Positions 8,028-17,811 are shown, numbered from the stretch's first letter. The stretch is 64,000 bases of DNA from Pseudomonas sp. NC02 (GCF_002874965.1 NZ_CP025624.1:2604001-2668000); one strand, 5' to 3'. Numbers and translations are program-made. Notes: a model not told the origin generated them from the letters alone.

Positions 8028-8267
8028 TCAAGAAATGACTTCCTGATCTTGCCTTACGGTTTCGTCCTCAACCGGGATGATCCCGTCCTTCATGCCTAAC
8101 AGGACCGCGACCTTGTGGGCTTCTCCCCGCCGTCCCTTTTTGCGCCCAGCGAGCACTTGATAAGTGGTTGCCGGGTCCACGCCATGTTCCCGGGCGAACG
8201 CTTGAACAGACTTACCTTGATGTTCCAGCCAAGCCTTGGCTTGTGCAGCAGTGCGAATACCGGGCAT
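8028..8267 (-). CDS. Small HTH DNA-binding protein, phage-repressor-like
   Basis: The 79-residue protein has a helix-turn-helix segment (SVQAFAREHGVDPATTYQVL) followed by a basic stretch GRKKGRRGEAHKVAVLLGM. This resembles small DNA-binding proteins found next to temperate-phage or pyocin regulators in pseudomonads. It is divergent from a XRE-type regulator 81 bases away, an arrangement like a Cro/CI switch, yet no phage structural gene follows on either side. It may be a domesticated remnant or a two-gene regulatory pair. Confidence 0.65.
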   Translation of the reverse strand: MPGIRTAAQAKAWLEHQGKSVQAFAREHGVDPATTYQVLAGRKKGRRGEAHKVAVLLGMKDGIIPVEDETVRQDQEVIS

Positions 8268-8348
8268 AGTTCAAAACCGTTCAAGTTTGTGTAAAACGAG
8301 ATGAGTGTGTCACCTCTTGGGGTGTGCCAAATAGGATCATACATCCAA

Positions 8349-8714
8349 ATGAGTGGAATCGGTTTCCGGTTAAGGCAAGAAAGAGAGCGACTTGGCCTGT
8401 CGCAGAAAACTTTTGGTGAAATAGGAGGTGTAGAAGCTAACGCACAGGGGAAATACGAAAATGGCGGCCGTGCGCCCAAGGCCGATTACTTGTCCCGCGT
8501 GGCAGAAAAAGGTGTCGATATCCTGTACGTGTTGACCGGCACGCCGACGCCGACCCAACTGGAAAATCTGAGCCAAATCGAAGAAAAAGTGCTGGGCAAC
8601 TACCGTGCGATGTTCAAGGAAGACCAGGATGCAATCCATCGCCTGACCTCTACCCTGGCCGAGCATTCACTCTCCACCAATGGAAAAAACCGGTCATCGG
8701 CCCCGGATTCCTGA
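8349..8714 (+). CDS. XRE-family helix-turn-helix transcriptional regulator
   Basis: The 121-residue protein has an N-terminal HTH_3 domain: MSGIGFRLRQERERLGLSQKT, then GEIGGVEANAQGKYENGGRAP, typical of lambda-repressor-like regulators. The C-terminal half is predicted helical and has no peptidase signature, so it lacks the LexA-type autocleavage domain of true phage repressors. An ATG at 8301 would add 16 residues, but the HTH begins right after 8349, which I prefer. It is divergent from the 79-residue HTH gene and precedes gacA by about 150 bases. Confidence 0.8.
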   Translation: MSGIGFRLRQERERLGLSQKTFGEIGGVEANAQGKYENGGRAPKADYLSRVAEKGVDILYVLTGTPTPTQLENLSQIEEKVLGNYRAMFKEDQDAIHRLTSTLAEHSLSTNGKNRSSAPDS

Positions 8715-8865
8715 CCTTTTACCCAGGAAATTGAGCCGCCCGCCACTCGGCGGCGGCCCGTTGTGCATTGAAACTCTATATATATGACGCTTGCAGCTAG
8801 GTCTGCGCCGTGGTTTTTTGCTAAGGTGTTCAGCAACCTATAAGACCATATCGCGAGGTGTCTGC

Positions 8866-9507
8866 TTGATTAGGGTGCTAGTAGTCGATGACCATGATCT
8901 CGTTCGTACAGGCATTACACGAATGCTGGCTGACATCGATGGCCTGCAAGTAGTCGGCCAGGCCGAGTCAGGGGAGGAATCCCTGATCAAGGCCCGGGAG
9001 TTGAAGCCCGATGTGGTTTTGATGGACGTCAAGATGCCCGGGATCGGCGGTCTTGGCGCCACTACAAAGTTATTGCGCAGCCATCCGGATATCAAAGTCG
9101 TGGTAGTGACCGTGTGTGAGGAAGATCCTTTTCCTACACGGCTGCTACAAGCGGGCGCGGCTGGCTATCTGACAAAAGGCGCGGGATTGGCGGAAATGGT
9201 CCAGGCCATTCGCCTGGTATTTGCCGGCCAACGCTACATCAGCCCGCAGATTGCCCAGCAGCTGGCGATCAAGTCGTTCCAGCCCACCAGCGACTCGCCG
9301 TTCGATGCGCTGTCGGAGCGGGAAATCCAGATCGCCCTGATGATTGTCGGCTGTCAGAAAGTCCAGTCGATCTCCGACAAGCTGTGCCTGTCGCCGAAAA
9401 CCGTGAACACCTACCGTTATCGGATTTTCGAAAAGCTTTCCATCAGCAGTGATGTTGAATTGACCCTGCTGGCGGTACGCCACGGCATGGTAGATGCCAG
9501 CGCCTGA
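8866..9507 (+). CDS. gacA: Response regulator GacA
   Basis: GacA is the LuxR/FixJ-type regulator of the GacS/GacA two-component system that drives small RNAs (RsmX/Y/Z) controlling secondary metabolism and biocontrol traits. The receiver domain has acidic pocket D8-D9, phosphoacceptor D54 ([10 protein letters not shown]) and K in YLTKGAG; the C-terminal HTH has [12 protein letters not shown] and [17 protein letters not shown]. The start is TTG at 8866 ([11 protein letters not shown], 213 residues) with GAGGTG upstream; the TTG start is a known feature of Pseudomonas gacA. It overlaps or abuts uvrC. Two receiver residues (G64 and T67 in [10 protein letters not shown]) differ from the GGLEATRKLL I remember. 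Confidence 0.97.
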   Translation: MIRVLVVDDHDLVRTGITRMLADIDGLQVVGQAESGEESLIKARELKPDVVLMDVKMPGIGGLGATTKLLRSHPDIKVVVVTVCEEDPFPTRLLQAGAAGYLTKGAGLAEMVQAIRLVFAGQRYISPQIAQQLAIKSFQPTSDSPFDALSEREIQIALMIVGCQKVQSISDKLCLSPKTVNTYRYRIFEKLSISSDVELTLLAVRHGMVDASA

Positions 9508-9508
9508 A

Positions 9509-11347
9509 ATGACAGCTCCTGAAATAAAGGTCCAATTCGATCCGAGTGCGTTCCTTGCAACCTGCAGTGGCCGTCCCGGCGTGTATCGCATGTTCGACAG
9601 CGAAGCGCGCCTGCTCTACGTCGGTAAAGCCAAGAACCTGAAGAGCCGCCTGGCGAGTTACTTCCGCAAGACGGGCCTGGCAACGAAGACGGCGGCACTG
9701 GTGGCGCGTATCGCCCAGGTGGAAACCACCATCACCGCCAATGAAACCGAGGCGCTGCTGCTTGAGCAGACGCTGATCAAGGAATGGCGGCCGCCCTACA
9801 ACATCCTGCTGCGTGACGATAAGTCCTACCCGTACGTGTTTCTCTCGGACGGCGACTTTCCGCGCCTGAGCATCCATCGTGGCGCCAAGAAGCAGAAGGG
9901 CAAGTACTTCGGGCCTTACCCCAGCGCTGGCGCCATCCGCGAAAGCCTGAGCCTGCTGCAAAAGGCGTTTTTCGTGCGCCAGTGCGAAGACAGTTTCTAC
10001 AAGAACCGCAACCGCCCGTGCCTGCAGTACCAGATCAAGCGCTGCAAGGCGCCGTGCGTGGGCCTGGTTGAGCCTGCGGAATATGCCGAGGACGTGCGTC
10101 ACTCGGTGATGTTCCTCGAAGGCCGCAGCAATGCCCTGGCCGATGAACTGTCCGGCGCCATGGAGCAAGCGGCCAGCACCCTGGATTTCGAGCGCGCCGC
10201 AGAGCTACGCGACCAGATCTCCCTGCTGCGTCGCGTGCAGGACCAGCAGAGCATGGAGGGCGGCACCGGTGACGTCGACGTCATCGCCGCCTTCGTCAAC
10301 CCGGGCGGCGCCTGTGTGCACCTGATCAGCGTGCGCGGCGGCCGGGTGCTGGGCAGCAAGAACTTCTTCCCCCAGACCGGTATAGAAGAGGAGGTCGCCG
10401 AAGTCATGGCGGCGTTCCTCGGCCAGTACTACGTCAGCAGCCCCGAGCGCGACCTGCCGAGCGAACTGATCGTCAACGTGGTGCACGAGGACTTCCCGGC
10501 GCTGATCGAAGCGATTCACGAACTGCGTGGCCGCGAGCTGGACATCAGCCACCGCGTGCGCGGCACCCGTGCGCGCTGGCAGCAGTTGGCCGTAACCAAC
10601 GCCGAACAGGCCCTGGGCGCACGTCTGGCCAACCGCCAGCACGTCGCCGCGCGGTTTGACGCCCTGGCCGAAGTGCTCAAGCTCGACGAGCCGCCCCAGC
10701 GCCTGGAGTGCTACGACATCAGCCACTCCAGCGGCGAGGCTACCGTGGCTTCCTGCGTGGTGTTCGGGCCGGAAGGGCCGATCAAGTCCGATTACCGGCG
10801 CTACAACATCGAAGGCGTCACCCCGGGCGATGACTACGCCGCCATGCACCAGGCCCTGACCCGCCGCTTCAGCAAACTGAAGGACGGCGAGGGCAAGCTG
10901 CCGGACATCCTGTTGGTGGACGGTGGCAAGGGTCAGCTATCCATGGCCCGCGACGTGCTCAATGAACTGGCGGTGCCCGACCTGATCCTGCTCGGCGTGG
11001 CCAAGGGGGCCACCCGCAAGGCCGGTTTTGAAACCTTGTACTTGAATGATGCCGCCCATGAGTTCACTTTGAAGGGCGACTCCCCGGCGCTGCATCTTAT
11101 CCAGCAGATCCGCGATGAAGCCCACCGTTTCGCCATCACCGGCCACCGCGCCCGACGTGGCAAGACCCGGCGTACCTCAACCCTGGAAGGGGTGGCGGGG
11201 GTCGGGCCAACGCGGCGGCGGGACTTGTTAAAACATTTTGGTGGCTTGCAGGAGCTGTCCCGTGCCAGCATCGAAGAAATAGCCAAAGCTCCCGGTATCA
11301 GTAAAAAGCTCGCAGAGTTGATTTATGCAAATCTGCACAGCGAGTAG
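9509..11347 (+). CDS. uvrC: Excinuclease ABC subunit UvrC
   Basis: UvrC makes the dual incisions of nucleotide excision repair. Order of domains in the 612-residue protein: GIY-YIG nuclease ([10 protein letters not shown], then [18 protein letters not shown], residues about 15-95), the Cys-rich region ([21 protein letters not shown] split over about 150-175), UVR/UvrB-binding helix, RNase H-like endonuclease ([12 protein letters not shown] and [14 protein letters not shown]) and C-terminal HhH pairs ([18 protein letters not shown]). ATG at 9509 begins 1 base after the gacA stop; an ATG at 9494 would overlap gacA by 14 bases. The gacA-uvrC linkage is conserved in gamma-proteobacteria. Confidence 0.97.
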   Translation: MTAPEIKVQFDPSAFLATCSGRPGVYRMFDSEARLLYVGKAKNLKSRLASYFRKTGLATKTAALVARIAQVETTITANETEALLLEQTLIKEWRPPYNILLRDDKSYPYVFLSDGDFPRLSIHRGAKKQKGKYFGPYPSAGAIRESLSLLQKAFFVRQCEDSFYKNRNRPCLQYQIKRCKAPCVGLVEPAEYAEDVRHSVMFLEGRSNALADELSGAMEQAASTLDFERAAELRDQISLLRRVQDQQSMEGGTGDVDVIAAFVNPGGACVHLISVRGGRVLGSKNFFPQTGIEEEVAEVMAAFLGQYYVSSPERDLPSELIVNVVHEDFPALIEAIHELRGRELDISHRVRGTRARWQQLAVTNAEQALGARLANRQHVAARFDALAEVLKLDEPPQRLECYDISHSSGEATVASCVVFGPEGPIKSDYRRYNIEGVTPGDDYAAMHQALTRRFSKLKDGEGKLPDILLVDGGKGQLSMARDVLNELAVPDLILLGVAKGATRKAGFETLYLNDAAHEFTLKGDSPALHLIQQIRDEAHRFAITGHRARRGKTRRTSTLEGVAGVGPTRRRDLLKHFGGLQELSRASIEEIAKAPGISKKLAELIYANLHSE

Positions 11348-11379
11348 AATGCCTTCTCACCTCGTAGCCAGTTGTGCCG

Positions 11380-11940
11380 ATGAATATCCCTAATCTGATC
11401 ACCGTACTACGCGTCCTGCTCATACCGATTTTCATATTGCTGTTTTACCTGCCGTACGAATGGAGCTACATGGCATCCAGTTCGGTGTTTGCCTTCGCAG
11501 CCGCCACCGACTGGCTGGACGGTTACCTGGCCCGTCGCCTGGAACAGAGCACGCCGTTTGGCGCGTTCCTGGACCCGGTGGCCGACAAACTGATGGTAGC
11601 GGTCGCCCTGGTGCTGCTGGTGCAGGAACACGGCAACCTCTGGCTGACGTTGCCGGCGGCCGTGATCATCGGTCGGGAGATCGTGGTCTCCGCCCTGCGG
11701 GAGTGGATGGCCGAAATCGGCGCCCGAGCCCACGTGGCCGTGTCCAACATGGGCAAATGGAAAACCGCGGCGCAGATGCTCGCCCTGGTGATCCTGCTGG
11801 CCAACCCGTCGGATTTCTCCTTCTGGGTATTGCTGGGCTACGCCTTGCTGCTGATCGCTGCGGGCCTGACCTTGTGGTCCATGCTGCAATATTTGCGCGC
11901 CGCCTGGCCGCATCTGCGCACCGAGGTTGAAAAGAAATAA
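11380..11940 (+). CDS. pgsA: CDP-diacylglycerol-glycerol-3-phosphate 3-phosphatidyltransferase
   Basis: The enzyme makes phosphatidylglycerophosphate, the committed step to phosphatidylglycerol, in the inner membrane. The CDP-alcohol phosphatidyltransferase signature DG-x2-AR-x8-G-x3-D-x3-D is present as [20 protein letters not shown] followed by VADK. The 186-residue length and about four to five hydrophobic segments fit PgsA. ATG at 11380 ([10 protein letters not shown]) matches the family start better than the in-frame GTG at 11374. It completes the usual gacA-uvrC-pgsA-tRNA-Gly order. Confidence 0.96.
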   Translation: MNIPNLITVLRVLLIPIFILLFYLPYEWSYMASSSVFAFAAATDWLDGYLARRLEQSTPFGAFLDPVADKLMVAVALVLLVQEHGNLWLTLPAAVIIGREIVVSALREWMAEIGARAHVAVSNMGKWKTAAQMLALVILLANPSDFSFWVLLGYALLLIAAGLTLWSMLQYLRAAWPHLRTEVEKK

Positions 11941-11960
11941 AACTTTTTTGAATCAAGGGG

Positions 11961-11988
11961 TTGACGGGTGATGAGGATTCTATAGAAT
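11961..11988 (+). promoter_or_regulatory. Likely sigma-70 promoter of tRNA-Gly
   Basis: TTGACG at 11961-11966 and TAGAAT at 11983-11988 are separated by 16 bases and lie 15 bases before the tRNA, giving a strong -35/-10 pair for a stable-RNA gene. Confidence 0.6.
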
Positions 11989-12003
11989 GCGCATCACCAA
12001 GAC

Positions 12004-12079
<76 letters not shown>

Positions 12080-12090
12080 AACACAAAGAA

Positions 12091-12119
12091 AAAGCCACTC
12101 AATAGAGTGGCTTTTTTTT
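12091..12119 (+). terminator. Intrinsic terminator after tRNA-Gly
   Basis: A stem AAAGCCACTC / GAGTGGCTTT with a 4-base loop is followed by a run of Ts. It stands 11 bases after the tRNA and ends the gacA-uvrC-pgsA-tRNA region. Confidence 0.88.
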
Positions 12120-12138
12120 GCCTGTAATTTAAGGAATA

Positions 12139-12158
12139 GACGCTTCGGCGTCTTTTTT
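12139..12158 (+). terminator. Second small hairpin terminator
   Basis: GACGC-TTCG-GCGTC, a stable tetraloop hairpin, is followed by TTTTTT. It may back up the preceding terminator. Between here and the LLM gene stop (12377) I see no gene; the longest open frame on the minus strand lacks coding character. Confidence 0.7.
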
Positions 12159-12376
12159 CGTTTCTACGCAAAACTACTGAAATCCGTCTCCAGCCACTTT
12201 TTTAAGTACATTTTTGAGTACATGGAATACGGGCAGTGGGCACAGCGGTTTTTGGGCGGAGCACCCCGGTCCGGCATCGTATACATCTCCTCGACCCGAA
12301 GCACATGCCGCATTCCCGCCACCCGAAACAACAACGCCGGCAAGTGCCGGCGCTGTGTGCGGTTCAGGCATTACCC

Positions 12377-13420
12377 TCAGCGAAATGCCGGCACCACGTG
12401 CTTGATAAACAGCTCAAGGGATTTTTTCTTCTCCGCGTGGGGCAAGCTGTTATCACACCAGAAGCTGAACTCGTCCACACCCAGCTCCTGGTAGTACTGG
12501 ATGCGCGGGATGATTTCTTCAGGCGTGCCAATCATTGCGGTCTTGTGCAGGCTTTCCAGTTCAAACTCCGGACGCCCGGCGAATTTTTCTTCCGGGCTCG
12601 GGTCAAGGAAGCCGTTGACCGGCACGGTCTTGTTGCCGAACCAGGCATCAAAGGTGCGATAGAATCGGGCGATTGCCTTGGCCCCGACTTTCCAGCCGTC
12701 AGGGTCGTCTACCGCGTGCACGTGGGTGTGACGCAACACCATCAGTTGTGGGCGTGGCACATCCGGGTTGTTGTCCAGGGCAGCCTGGAATTTATTTTTC
12801 AGGTCGAGGACTTCTTCGTCGCCCTTCATCAACGGCGTGACCATCACGTTGCAGCCATTAGCTACCGCAAAGTTATGCGAGTCCGGGTCGCGTGCGGCAA
12901 TCCACATCGGCGGGTTGGGCTGCTGGATCGGCTTGGGCACGCTGGTGGAGGTGGGGAACTTCCAGATGTCGCCGTCATGGGCATAGTCGCCTTTCCACAA
13001 CGCACGTACCACCGGCACCATCTCGCGCAGCGCCTGGCCGCCGGATGAGGCGGGCATGCCGCCGGCCATGCGGTCGAACTCCACCTGGTAGGCACCACGG
13101 GCCAGGCCGACTTCCATGCGTCCGTTACTGATCACGTCGAGCAGCGCGCATTCGCCTGCCACCCGCAGTGGGTGCCAGAACGGCGCGATGATGGTACCGG
13201 CGCCCAGGTGAATGGTGGTGGTTTTGGCCGCGAGGTAAGCCAGCAGCGGCATCGGGCTGGGCGAGATGGTGTATTCCATGGCGTGGTGTTCGCCAATCCA
13301 GACGGTGCTGAAACCACCGGCTTCCGCCATCAGGGTCAGTTCGGTCAAGTCTTCGAACAACTGGCGATGGCTGACACTTTCATCCCAGCGTTCCATGTGC
13401 ACGAACAGGGAAAATTTCAT
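12377..13420 (-). CDS. LLM-class flavin-dependent monooxygenase (candidate N-heterocycle ring-cleaving oxygenase)
   Basis: This 347-residue protein belongs to the bacterial luciferase-like family: MKFSLFVHMERWDES at the start, VWIGEHHAMEYTISPSP after strand 2, LGAGTIIAPFWHPLRVAGE and the conserved ISNGRMEVGLARGAY. Such enzymes use reduced FMN from a partner reductase to insert oxygen. A flavin reductase lies 2.2 kb away under the same predicted operator, and dehydrogenase and hydrolase genes of the same regulon lie at 25911-28222. This is the oxygenase expected for trigonelline-type ring opening (TgnB role), but other N-heterocycles are possible. A copy of the 15-bp operator lies about 110 bases upstream, shared with the divergent chemoreceptor gene. 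Confidence 0.87.
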   Translation of the reverse strand: MKFSLFVHMERWDESVSHRQLFEDLTELTLMAEAGGFSTVWIGEHHAMEYTISPSPMPLLAYLAAKTTTIHLGAGTIIAPFWHPLRVAGECALLDVISNGRMEVGLARGAYQVEFDRMAGGMPASSGGQALREMVPVVRALWKGDYAHDGDIWKFPTSTSVPKPIQQPNPPMWIAARDPDSHNFAVANGCNVMVTPLMKGDEEVLDLKNKFQAALDNNPDVPRPQLMVLRHTHVHAVDDPDGWKVGAKAIARFYRTFDAWFGNKTVPVNGFLDPSPEEKFAGRPEFELESLHKTAMIGTPEEIIPRIQYYQELGVDEFSFWCDNSLPHAEKKKSLELFIKHVVPAFR

Positions 13421-13528
13421 GACGCTTACCTCGGATCTATTGTGATCGGCCTGTCGACTGCGGGCCCTTAGGTGCTCTCGCCAATGTGAAGCTTGCCAGT
13501 GATGAAGGCTATTCGGCGGATTGATTGT

Positions 13529-13543
13529 TGGTATACCATAATA
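13529..13543 (+). promoter_or_regulatory. Predicted GntR operator, copy A
   Basis: TGGTATACCATAATA lies between the divergent LLM monooxygenase (start 13420, minus) and chemoreceptor (start 13609, plus). It is one of six copies of TGGWATACCRTAATA in the window, all in intergenic regions of the same gene set. Confidence 0.8.
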
Positions 13544-13608
13544 CGGAATATCTGCAAAACTTTTCTCTCCAGCGGTCGCACATTCACTTCACAAGGAAGG
13601 CGAGCTAG

Positions 13609-15555
13609 ATGAACATAAAACAAAAATTGATCCTGGCCTTTGCGGTGATCGCCAGCCTGCCAGTCATTCTGGTGGCAGTGATGATCATCCTCAACGTGCG
13701 CCATGAGGCACGGGACGGCTTTATCGACGGCAGCGAACGCGAGATTCGCCAGGTCGACAATGCCATGCAATTGTTTTTTGAAGGTATCAGTCAGAACGTC
13801 GCCTACCTGGCGGCGCATCCGCAGTTGCAAAGTATCAACGGCGATGTGAAACGCTATCTGGCCAGCGACGCCGCCCAAGTCGCACTCGGCGAGCGCGATC
13901 AGCAGTTGTTCAAGCTGTTCGAGGGCCTGGCCAAGAGTCATTCGGCCTACACCTACCTGTCACTGGGTACTGAAGATGGCGGCTATGTATTCTGGCCGGG
14001 TGACCCGAAGCTGGCGAGCTACGACCCGCGCACCCGGCCCTGGTACAAGACGGCCATGGCGCAACCGGGCAAGACCCTGCGCACCGAGGCGTATTACTGG
14101 GCCGCCGATGACGTGGTGCTGGTCAGTACGGTGCGAAGCTTCAATGACCGCCAGGGCAACGCGAGCGGGGTGGTGAACATCGATGTTTCCCTCAAGCAAC
14201 TGACCGACCTGGTCAAACAGATCAAGCTGGGTGACAGCGGCTACCTGATGTTGATGGAAGCCAATAACACCGTGTTGGTGGACCCGAATGACCCGTCTCA
14301 CAACTTCAAGAAACTTAGTGAGTTGGGCGAGGGTTACCGGCAGTTGAGCGAGGCTGGGCAGGGCCTGGTGCAGGTCGAGTTGGCAGGCGAGCGCTACATG
14401 GCGTTTGTCTGGCCGTCCAGGGCATTGGGCTGGCGGTTTGTCGGGGTGGTGCGGGAAAGTGAAGTGATGGCCGGCGCGGCGCGCCTGACCTGGCTGATCG
14501 CGGCGATCGCCCTGGTGTGTGCCGTGTTGTTTGCAGTGGTGGGCGCCTGGTTTGCCGGGCTGATCGTCAAGCCGATTCGTGGTGTGGCCAGCGGCCTGGA
14601 AGGCATCGCCCAGGGCGAAGGAGACCTGACGGCGCGTCTGCCGGTAAAAGGGCGAGACGAGACGGCACAACTGGCCGGCTGGTTCAACCAGTTCCTCGAA
14701 GCGATCCGCACGCTGATCCAGCGCATCGGCCAGGCGGCCGGGCAGATCCACAGCAGTTCGGGGAGTGCCATGGAGGTCTCGGTGGAAATGGCTGAGGTCG
14801 CCTCACGCCAACGGGAGGCCGTGGACATGGTGTCCACCGCGTTTCATGAGATGGTCGCCACCTCCAATGAAGTCGCGCGCTCCTGCAGCCAGGCCGCCGA
14901 CTCTGCCGACAACGGACAGCGCCAGGCGCACACCGGCCAGCAGCAGATCGACGCAGCAGTGAGCAGCGTAGGGCGCCTGAGTGAGGAAATCGGCCACTCC
15001 GCCCAGTCCATGGAGCAACTGGAAAAAGACAGCAACGACATCCAGTCGATACTCGGCACCATCCGCTCCATCGCCGAACAGACCAACCTGCTGGCGCTGA
15101 ACGCTGCCATCGAAGCCGCCCGAGCCGGTGAACAGGGGCGTGGTTTTGCCGTGGTGGCAGACGAAGTGCGGGCCCTGGCCAAGCGTACGTCGGACTCCAC
15201 CGGCGAGATCGACGGGCTGCTGGGCAACCTCGCCCGGCGTACCCATCAGATGGGTAAACAAATGCATGCCAGCCTGGAGGTGTCCCAGGAAACGGTGGTG
15301 TCGATCAACGACGCACGGGCCAGTTTTGGGTTGATTCGCGAGTCGGTGGACGTGATCCGCGACATGAATACGCAAATCGCAACGGCTGCCGAAGAGCAGC
15401 ACCAGGTGGCTGAAGACATCAATCGGCACATCAGCCAGATTCACGGGGATGCACAGTTGGTGGCGAGCCTGGCTGATTCCACGCGCCAGGATGCGCAGCA
15501 ATTGACGACGTTGTCTCAGACGTTGAATCAGTTGGTCAGCCGCTTCCGCACCTGA
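13609..15555 (+). CDS. Methyl-accepting chemotaxis protein, dCache sensor
   Basis: The 648-residue transducer has a membrane segment at about 8-28, a periplasmic double-Cache domain (about 30-280), a second membrane segment (about 287-310), HAMP, and the signalling hairpin [20 protein letters not shown]. In the membrane-distal Cache module, [12 protein letters not shown] followed by VNIDVSL reproduces the R-x-WY and Asp pattern reported for amino-acid-binding dCache domains, so a charged amino- or ammonium-type ligand is plausible. GGAAGGCGAG precedes the ATG. Divergent from the monooxygenase with a shared operator between them, it probably steers the cell to the compound that the regulon degrades. 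Confidence 0.93.
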   Translation: MNIKQKLILAFAVIASLPVILVAVMIILNVRHEARDGFIDGSEREIRQVDNAMQLFFEGISQNVAYLAAHPQLQSINGDVKRYLASDAAQVALGERDQQLFKLFEGLAKSHSAYTYLSLGTEDGGYVFWPGDPKLASYDPRTRPWYKTAMAQPGKTLRTEAYYWAADDVVLVSTVRSFNDRQGNASGVVNIDVSLKQLTDLVKQIKLGDSGYLMLMEANNTVLVDPNDPSHNFKKLSELGEGYRQLSEAGQGLVQVELAGERYMAFVWPSRALGWRFVGVVRESEVMAGAARLTWLIAAIALVCAVLFAVVGAWFAGLIVKPIRGVASGLEGIAQGEGDLTARLPVKGRDETAQLAGWFNQFLEAIRTLIQRIGQAAGQIHSSSGSAMEVSVEMAEVASRQREAVDMVSTAFHEMVATSNEVARSCSQAADSADNGQRQAHTGQQQIDAAVSSVGRLSEEIGHSAQSMEQLEKDSNDIQSILGTIRSIAEQTNLLALNAAIEAARAGEQGRGFAVVADEVRALAKRTSDSTGEIDGLLGNLARRTHQMGKQMHASLEVSQETVVSINDARASFGLIRESVDVIRDMNTQIATAAEEQHQVAEDINRHISQIHGDAQLVASLADSTRQDAQQLTTLSQTLNQLVSRFRT

Positions 15556-15597
15556 CCGGTGGGCGCCCGGGCTGCCGGGCGCCTGCAACGCTAACGA

Positions 15598-16083
15598 TCA
15601 GGCAATGGCGGGCAGGGCGCCCATCTTGCCGTGGCAATACACCAGTGGCCCGGCGTTCTGCCGGGGCACGATCAGGTTCTTCACCGCACCGACCATGATT
15701 GCATGGTCACCGCCTTCATACTCACGCCACAACTCGCACTCGATCACCGCCGTGGCATTGGCGAGGATCGGGTTGCCCAGTTCACTCAACGTCCATTCGA
15801 TGCCCTGCGCCTTGTCTTTGCCCTTGCGCGCAAAAGCATAGGCTTCGCTTTGCTGCCCACCGGACAGCACATGAATGGCAAAGCGCTGGTTCTTGATCAG
15901 CACCGGATAGGAGTCGGAACTGTAGTTGGGGCAGAACAGCACCAGGGCCGGCTCCATGGACAACGAGCTGAACGCACTGGCGGTAAGTCCGACTATCTGC
16001 CCGTCATCATCGAGCGTGGTGATCACGGTGACTCCGGACGGAAACGAACCCATCACTTGTTTGTAGATGGCGGCATCGATCAT
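15598..16083 (-). CDS. Flavin reductase (two-component monooxygenase partner), copy 1
   Basis: The 161-residue protein is a short-chain flavin reductase of the HpaC/TgnA kind: FPSGVTVITTLDDDGQIVGL, then LTASAFSSLSMEPALVLFC (flavin-binding core), and GDHAIMVGAVKNLIV near the end. It should supply reduced FMN to the LLM monooxygenase. It is closely related to the second flavin reductase at 25413-25898 (same length, alignable throughout, most positions identical). The operator copy B lies about 50 bases upstream. It faces the chemoreceptor gene end-on, separated by about 40 bases. Confidence 0.9.
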   Translation of the reverse strand: MIDAAIYKQVMGSFPSGVTVITTLDDDGQIVGLTASAFSSLSMEPALVLFCPNYSSDSYPVLIKNQRFAIHVLSGGQQSEAYAFARKGKDKAQGIEWTLSELGNPILANATAVIECELWREYEGGDHAIMVGAVKNLIVPRQNAGPLVYCHGKMGALPAIA

Positions 16084-16132
16084 GGGACGGTCCTCGTAGG
16101 GTGAAGCGGATTTTATAGATTTGTAGGTCTGA

Positions 16133-16147
16133 TGGTATACCGTAATA
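16133..16147 (+). promoter_or_regulatory. Predicted GntR operator, copy B
   Basis: TGGTATACCGTAATA lies about 50 bases upstream of the minus-strand flavin reductase. It differs from the other copies by one G at the degenerate tenth position. Confidence 0.75.
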
Positions 16148-16305
16148 CAATCTAATCAAGGGCTTTTTCAGGCGGCCGATGAACGTTGACCTTTGGTCTT
16201 ATAGCCAATGAATACGGGGGTTAGCCCGCTGAATGAAGAGGGGCCGTGTGGCACAATAGCGGATCAGATGCGTGCCAGGACTACGGATCAGTCTTGTGAA
16301 AATGT

Positions 16306-16320
16306 TGGAATACCATAATA
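16306..16320 (+). promoter_or_regulatory. Predicted GntR operator, copy C
   Basis: TGGAATACCATAATA lies 85 bases upstream of the NCS1 permease start. The intervening region 16084-16404 holds no gene; besides copies B and C I see only AT-rich promoter-like sequence. Confidence 0.75.
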
Positions 16321-16404
16321 TGGTGTTCGTATGGGGGTGGCCAGAGAGCTCCCCCGGTTTGGCGTCAAACAACTATAAGATCAGACAAACGCGAGTTCAT
16401 TTCC

Positions 16405-17811
16405 ATGCCCCAGATGTCCCGGCAAGATCCCCTGATCGAGAATCACACGGTCGATTACGTCCCCCTCGCGGAGCGCCATGGAAAGGCCCGCGACCTGTTC
16501 ACCCTATGGTTCAGCACCAACATTGCACCGCTGCCCATCGTCACCGGCGCTATGGTGACTCAGGTGTTCCATCTCAACCTGGTGTGGGGGCTGCTGGCGA
16601 TTGCCCTCGGGCACATGCTCGGCGGTATTGTCATTGCCCTCGCGTCGGCCCAGGGCCCGCGCATGGGCATCCCGCAGATGGTGCAGAGCCGGGGTCAGTT
16701 CGGGCGCTACGGAGCGCTGCTGATCGTTTTCTTCGCGGCCCTGATCTACATTGGCTTTTTCATCTCCAACATTGTGCTGGCGGGCAAGTCCATCGTCGGC
16801 ATCGTGCCGTCGGTACCGGTGCCGGCCAGCATCCTGATCGGCGCGCTCAGCGCCACGGCCATTGGCGTGATCGGCTATCGCTTTATCCATACCCTGAACC
16901 GCATCGGCACCTGGGTGATGGGCAGCGCATTGCTGGCGGGTTTCCTCTACATTTTTTCCCACGACCTGCCGGCAGACTTCCTCACCCGTGGCGGCTTCAA
17001 TCCGGCCGGCTGGCTGGCGACGGTGTCGTTGGGAGTGATCTGGCAGATCAGCTTCTCCCCCTATACCAGCGATTATTCGCGCTACCTGCCGGCTGATATC
17101 GGCATCACCCGACCCTTTGTCGCCACCTACCTGGGGGCCACTCTCGGCACCATTTTGTCGTTCTCCTTTGGCTTGGTCGCCGCCCTGGCGACACCCGAAG
17201 GCACTGAGGCGATGGTCGCGGTCAAGCAAGCCACCGGCTGGCTGGGGTCGATCCTGATGGTGCTGTTTCTGCTCAATATCATCAGCCACAACGCCCTGAA
17301 TCTGTATGGTGCGGTGCTGTCGATCATCACCTCGATCCAGACCTTCGCCAGCCAGTGGACACCCGGCATCAAAGTGCGTGTGGTGCTGTCCAGCGTGGTG
17401 CTGGCCGGATGCTGCGTGGTGGCATTGGGCGCGTCGGCGGACTTCATCTCGCAATTTATCGGCCTGATCCTTGCGCTGCTATTGGTGCTGGTGCCGTGGG
17501 CGTCGATCAACCTGATCGATTTCTACATCATCAAGCGTGGCGCCTATGACATTGCGTCGATCTTTCAGGCGGACGGCGGGGTTTACGGACGCTTTAACCT
17601 GCATGCGATCGTGGCGTATTTCATCGGCATCATCGTGCAACTGCCGTTTGCCAATACGTCGCTGTACGTGGGGCCATGGGCCAATCTGGTAGAGGGCGCA
17701 GACCTGTCGTGGCTGGTGGGGTTGGTGGTGACGTGTCCGCTGTATTACTGCCTGGCGACGCGCGAGCATAGCCGGAAGATGAGGACGGTAAAGTTGGGCT
17801 ATACCGACTGA
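16405..17811 (+). CDS. NCS1-family purine/cytosine-type permease
   Basis: The 468-residue protein has about 12 hydrophobic segments and the NCS1 (nucleobase:cation symporter-1) layout, with WFSTNIAPLPIVTGAM in the first membrane segment and SDYSRYLPADIG in the loop after segment 6. CodB-like members carry cytosine, others carry allantoin, uracil, nicotinic-acid-like or pyridoxine-like molecules. Located between operator copy C and a terminator, and next to the monooxygenase genes, it probably imports the N-heterocycle or a relative. ATG 16405 is used; an ATG at 16414 is also possible because no clear ribosome-binding site distinguishes them. Confidence 0.87.
   Translation: MPQMSRQDPLIENHTVDYVPLAERHGKARDLFTLWFSTNIAPLPIVTGAMVTQVFHLNLVWGLLAIALGHMLGGIVIALASAQGPRMGIPQMVQSRGQFGRYGALLIVFFAALIYIGFFISNIVLAGKSIVGIVPSVPVPASILIGALSATAIGVIGYRFIHTLNRIGTWVMGSALLAGFLYIFSHDLPADFLTRGGFNPAGWLATVSLGVIWQISFSPYTSDYSRYLPADIGITRPFVATYLGATLGTILSFSFGLVAALATPEGTEAMVAVKQATGWLGSILMVLFLLNIISHNALNLYGAVLSIITSIQTFASQWTPGIKVRVVLSSVVLAGCCVVALGASADFISQFIGLILALLLVLVPWASINLIDFYIIKRGAYDIASIFQADGGVYGRFNLHAIVAYFIGIIVQLPFANTSLYVGPWANLVEGADLSWLVGLVVTCPLYYCLATREHSRKMRTVKLGYTD

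Noticed and set aside
12120..12376. Possible integrase remnant or attachment site next to tRNA-Gly
   Set aside because: A minus-strand stretch reads VLKNVLKKVAGDGFQ before a stop, and TTTGAGTACA/AAGTACA repeats are present, but no integrase domain and no second copy of the tRNA 3' end are visible.
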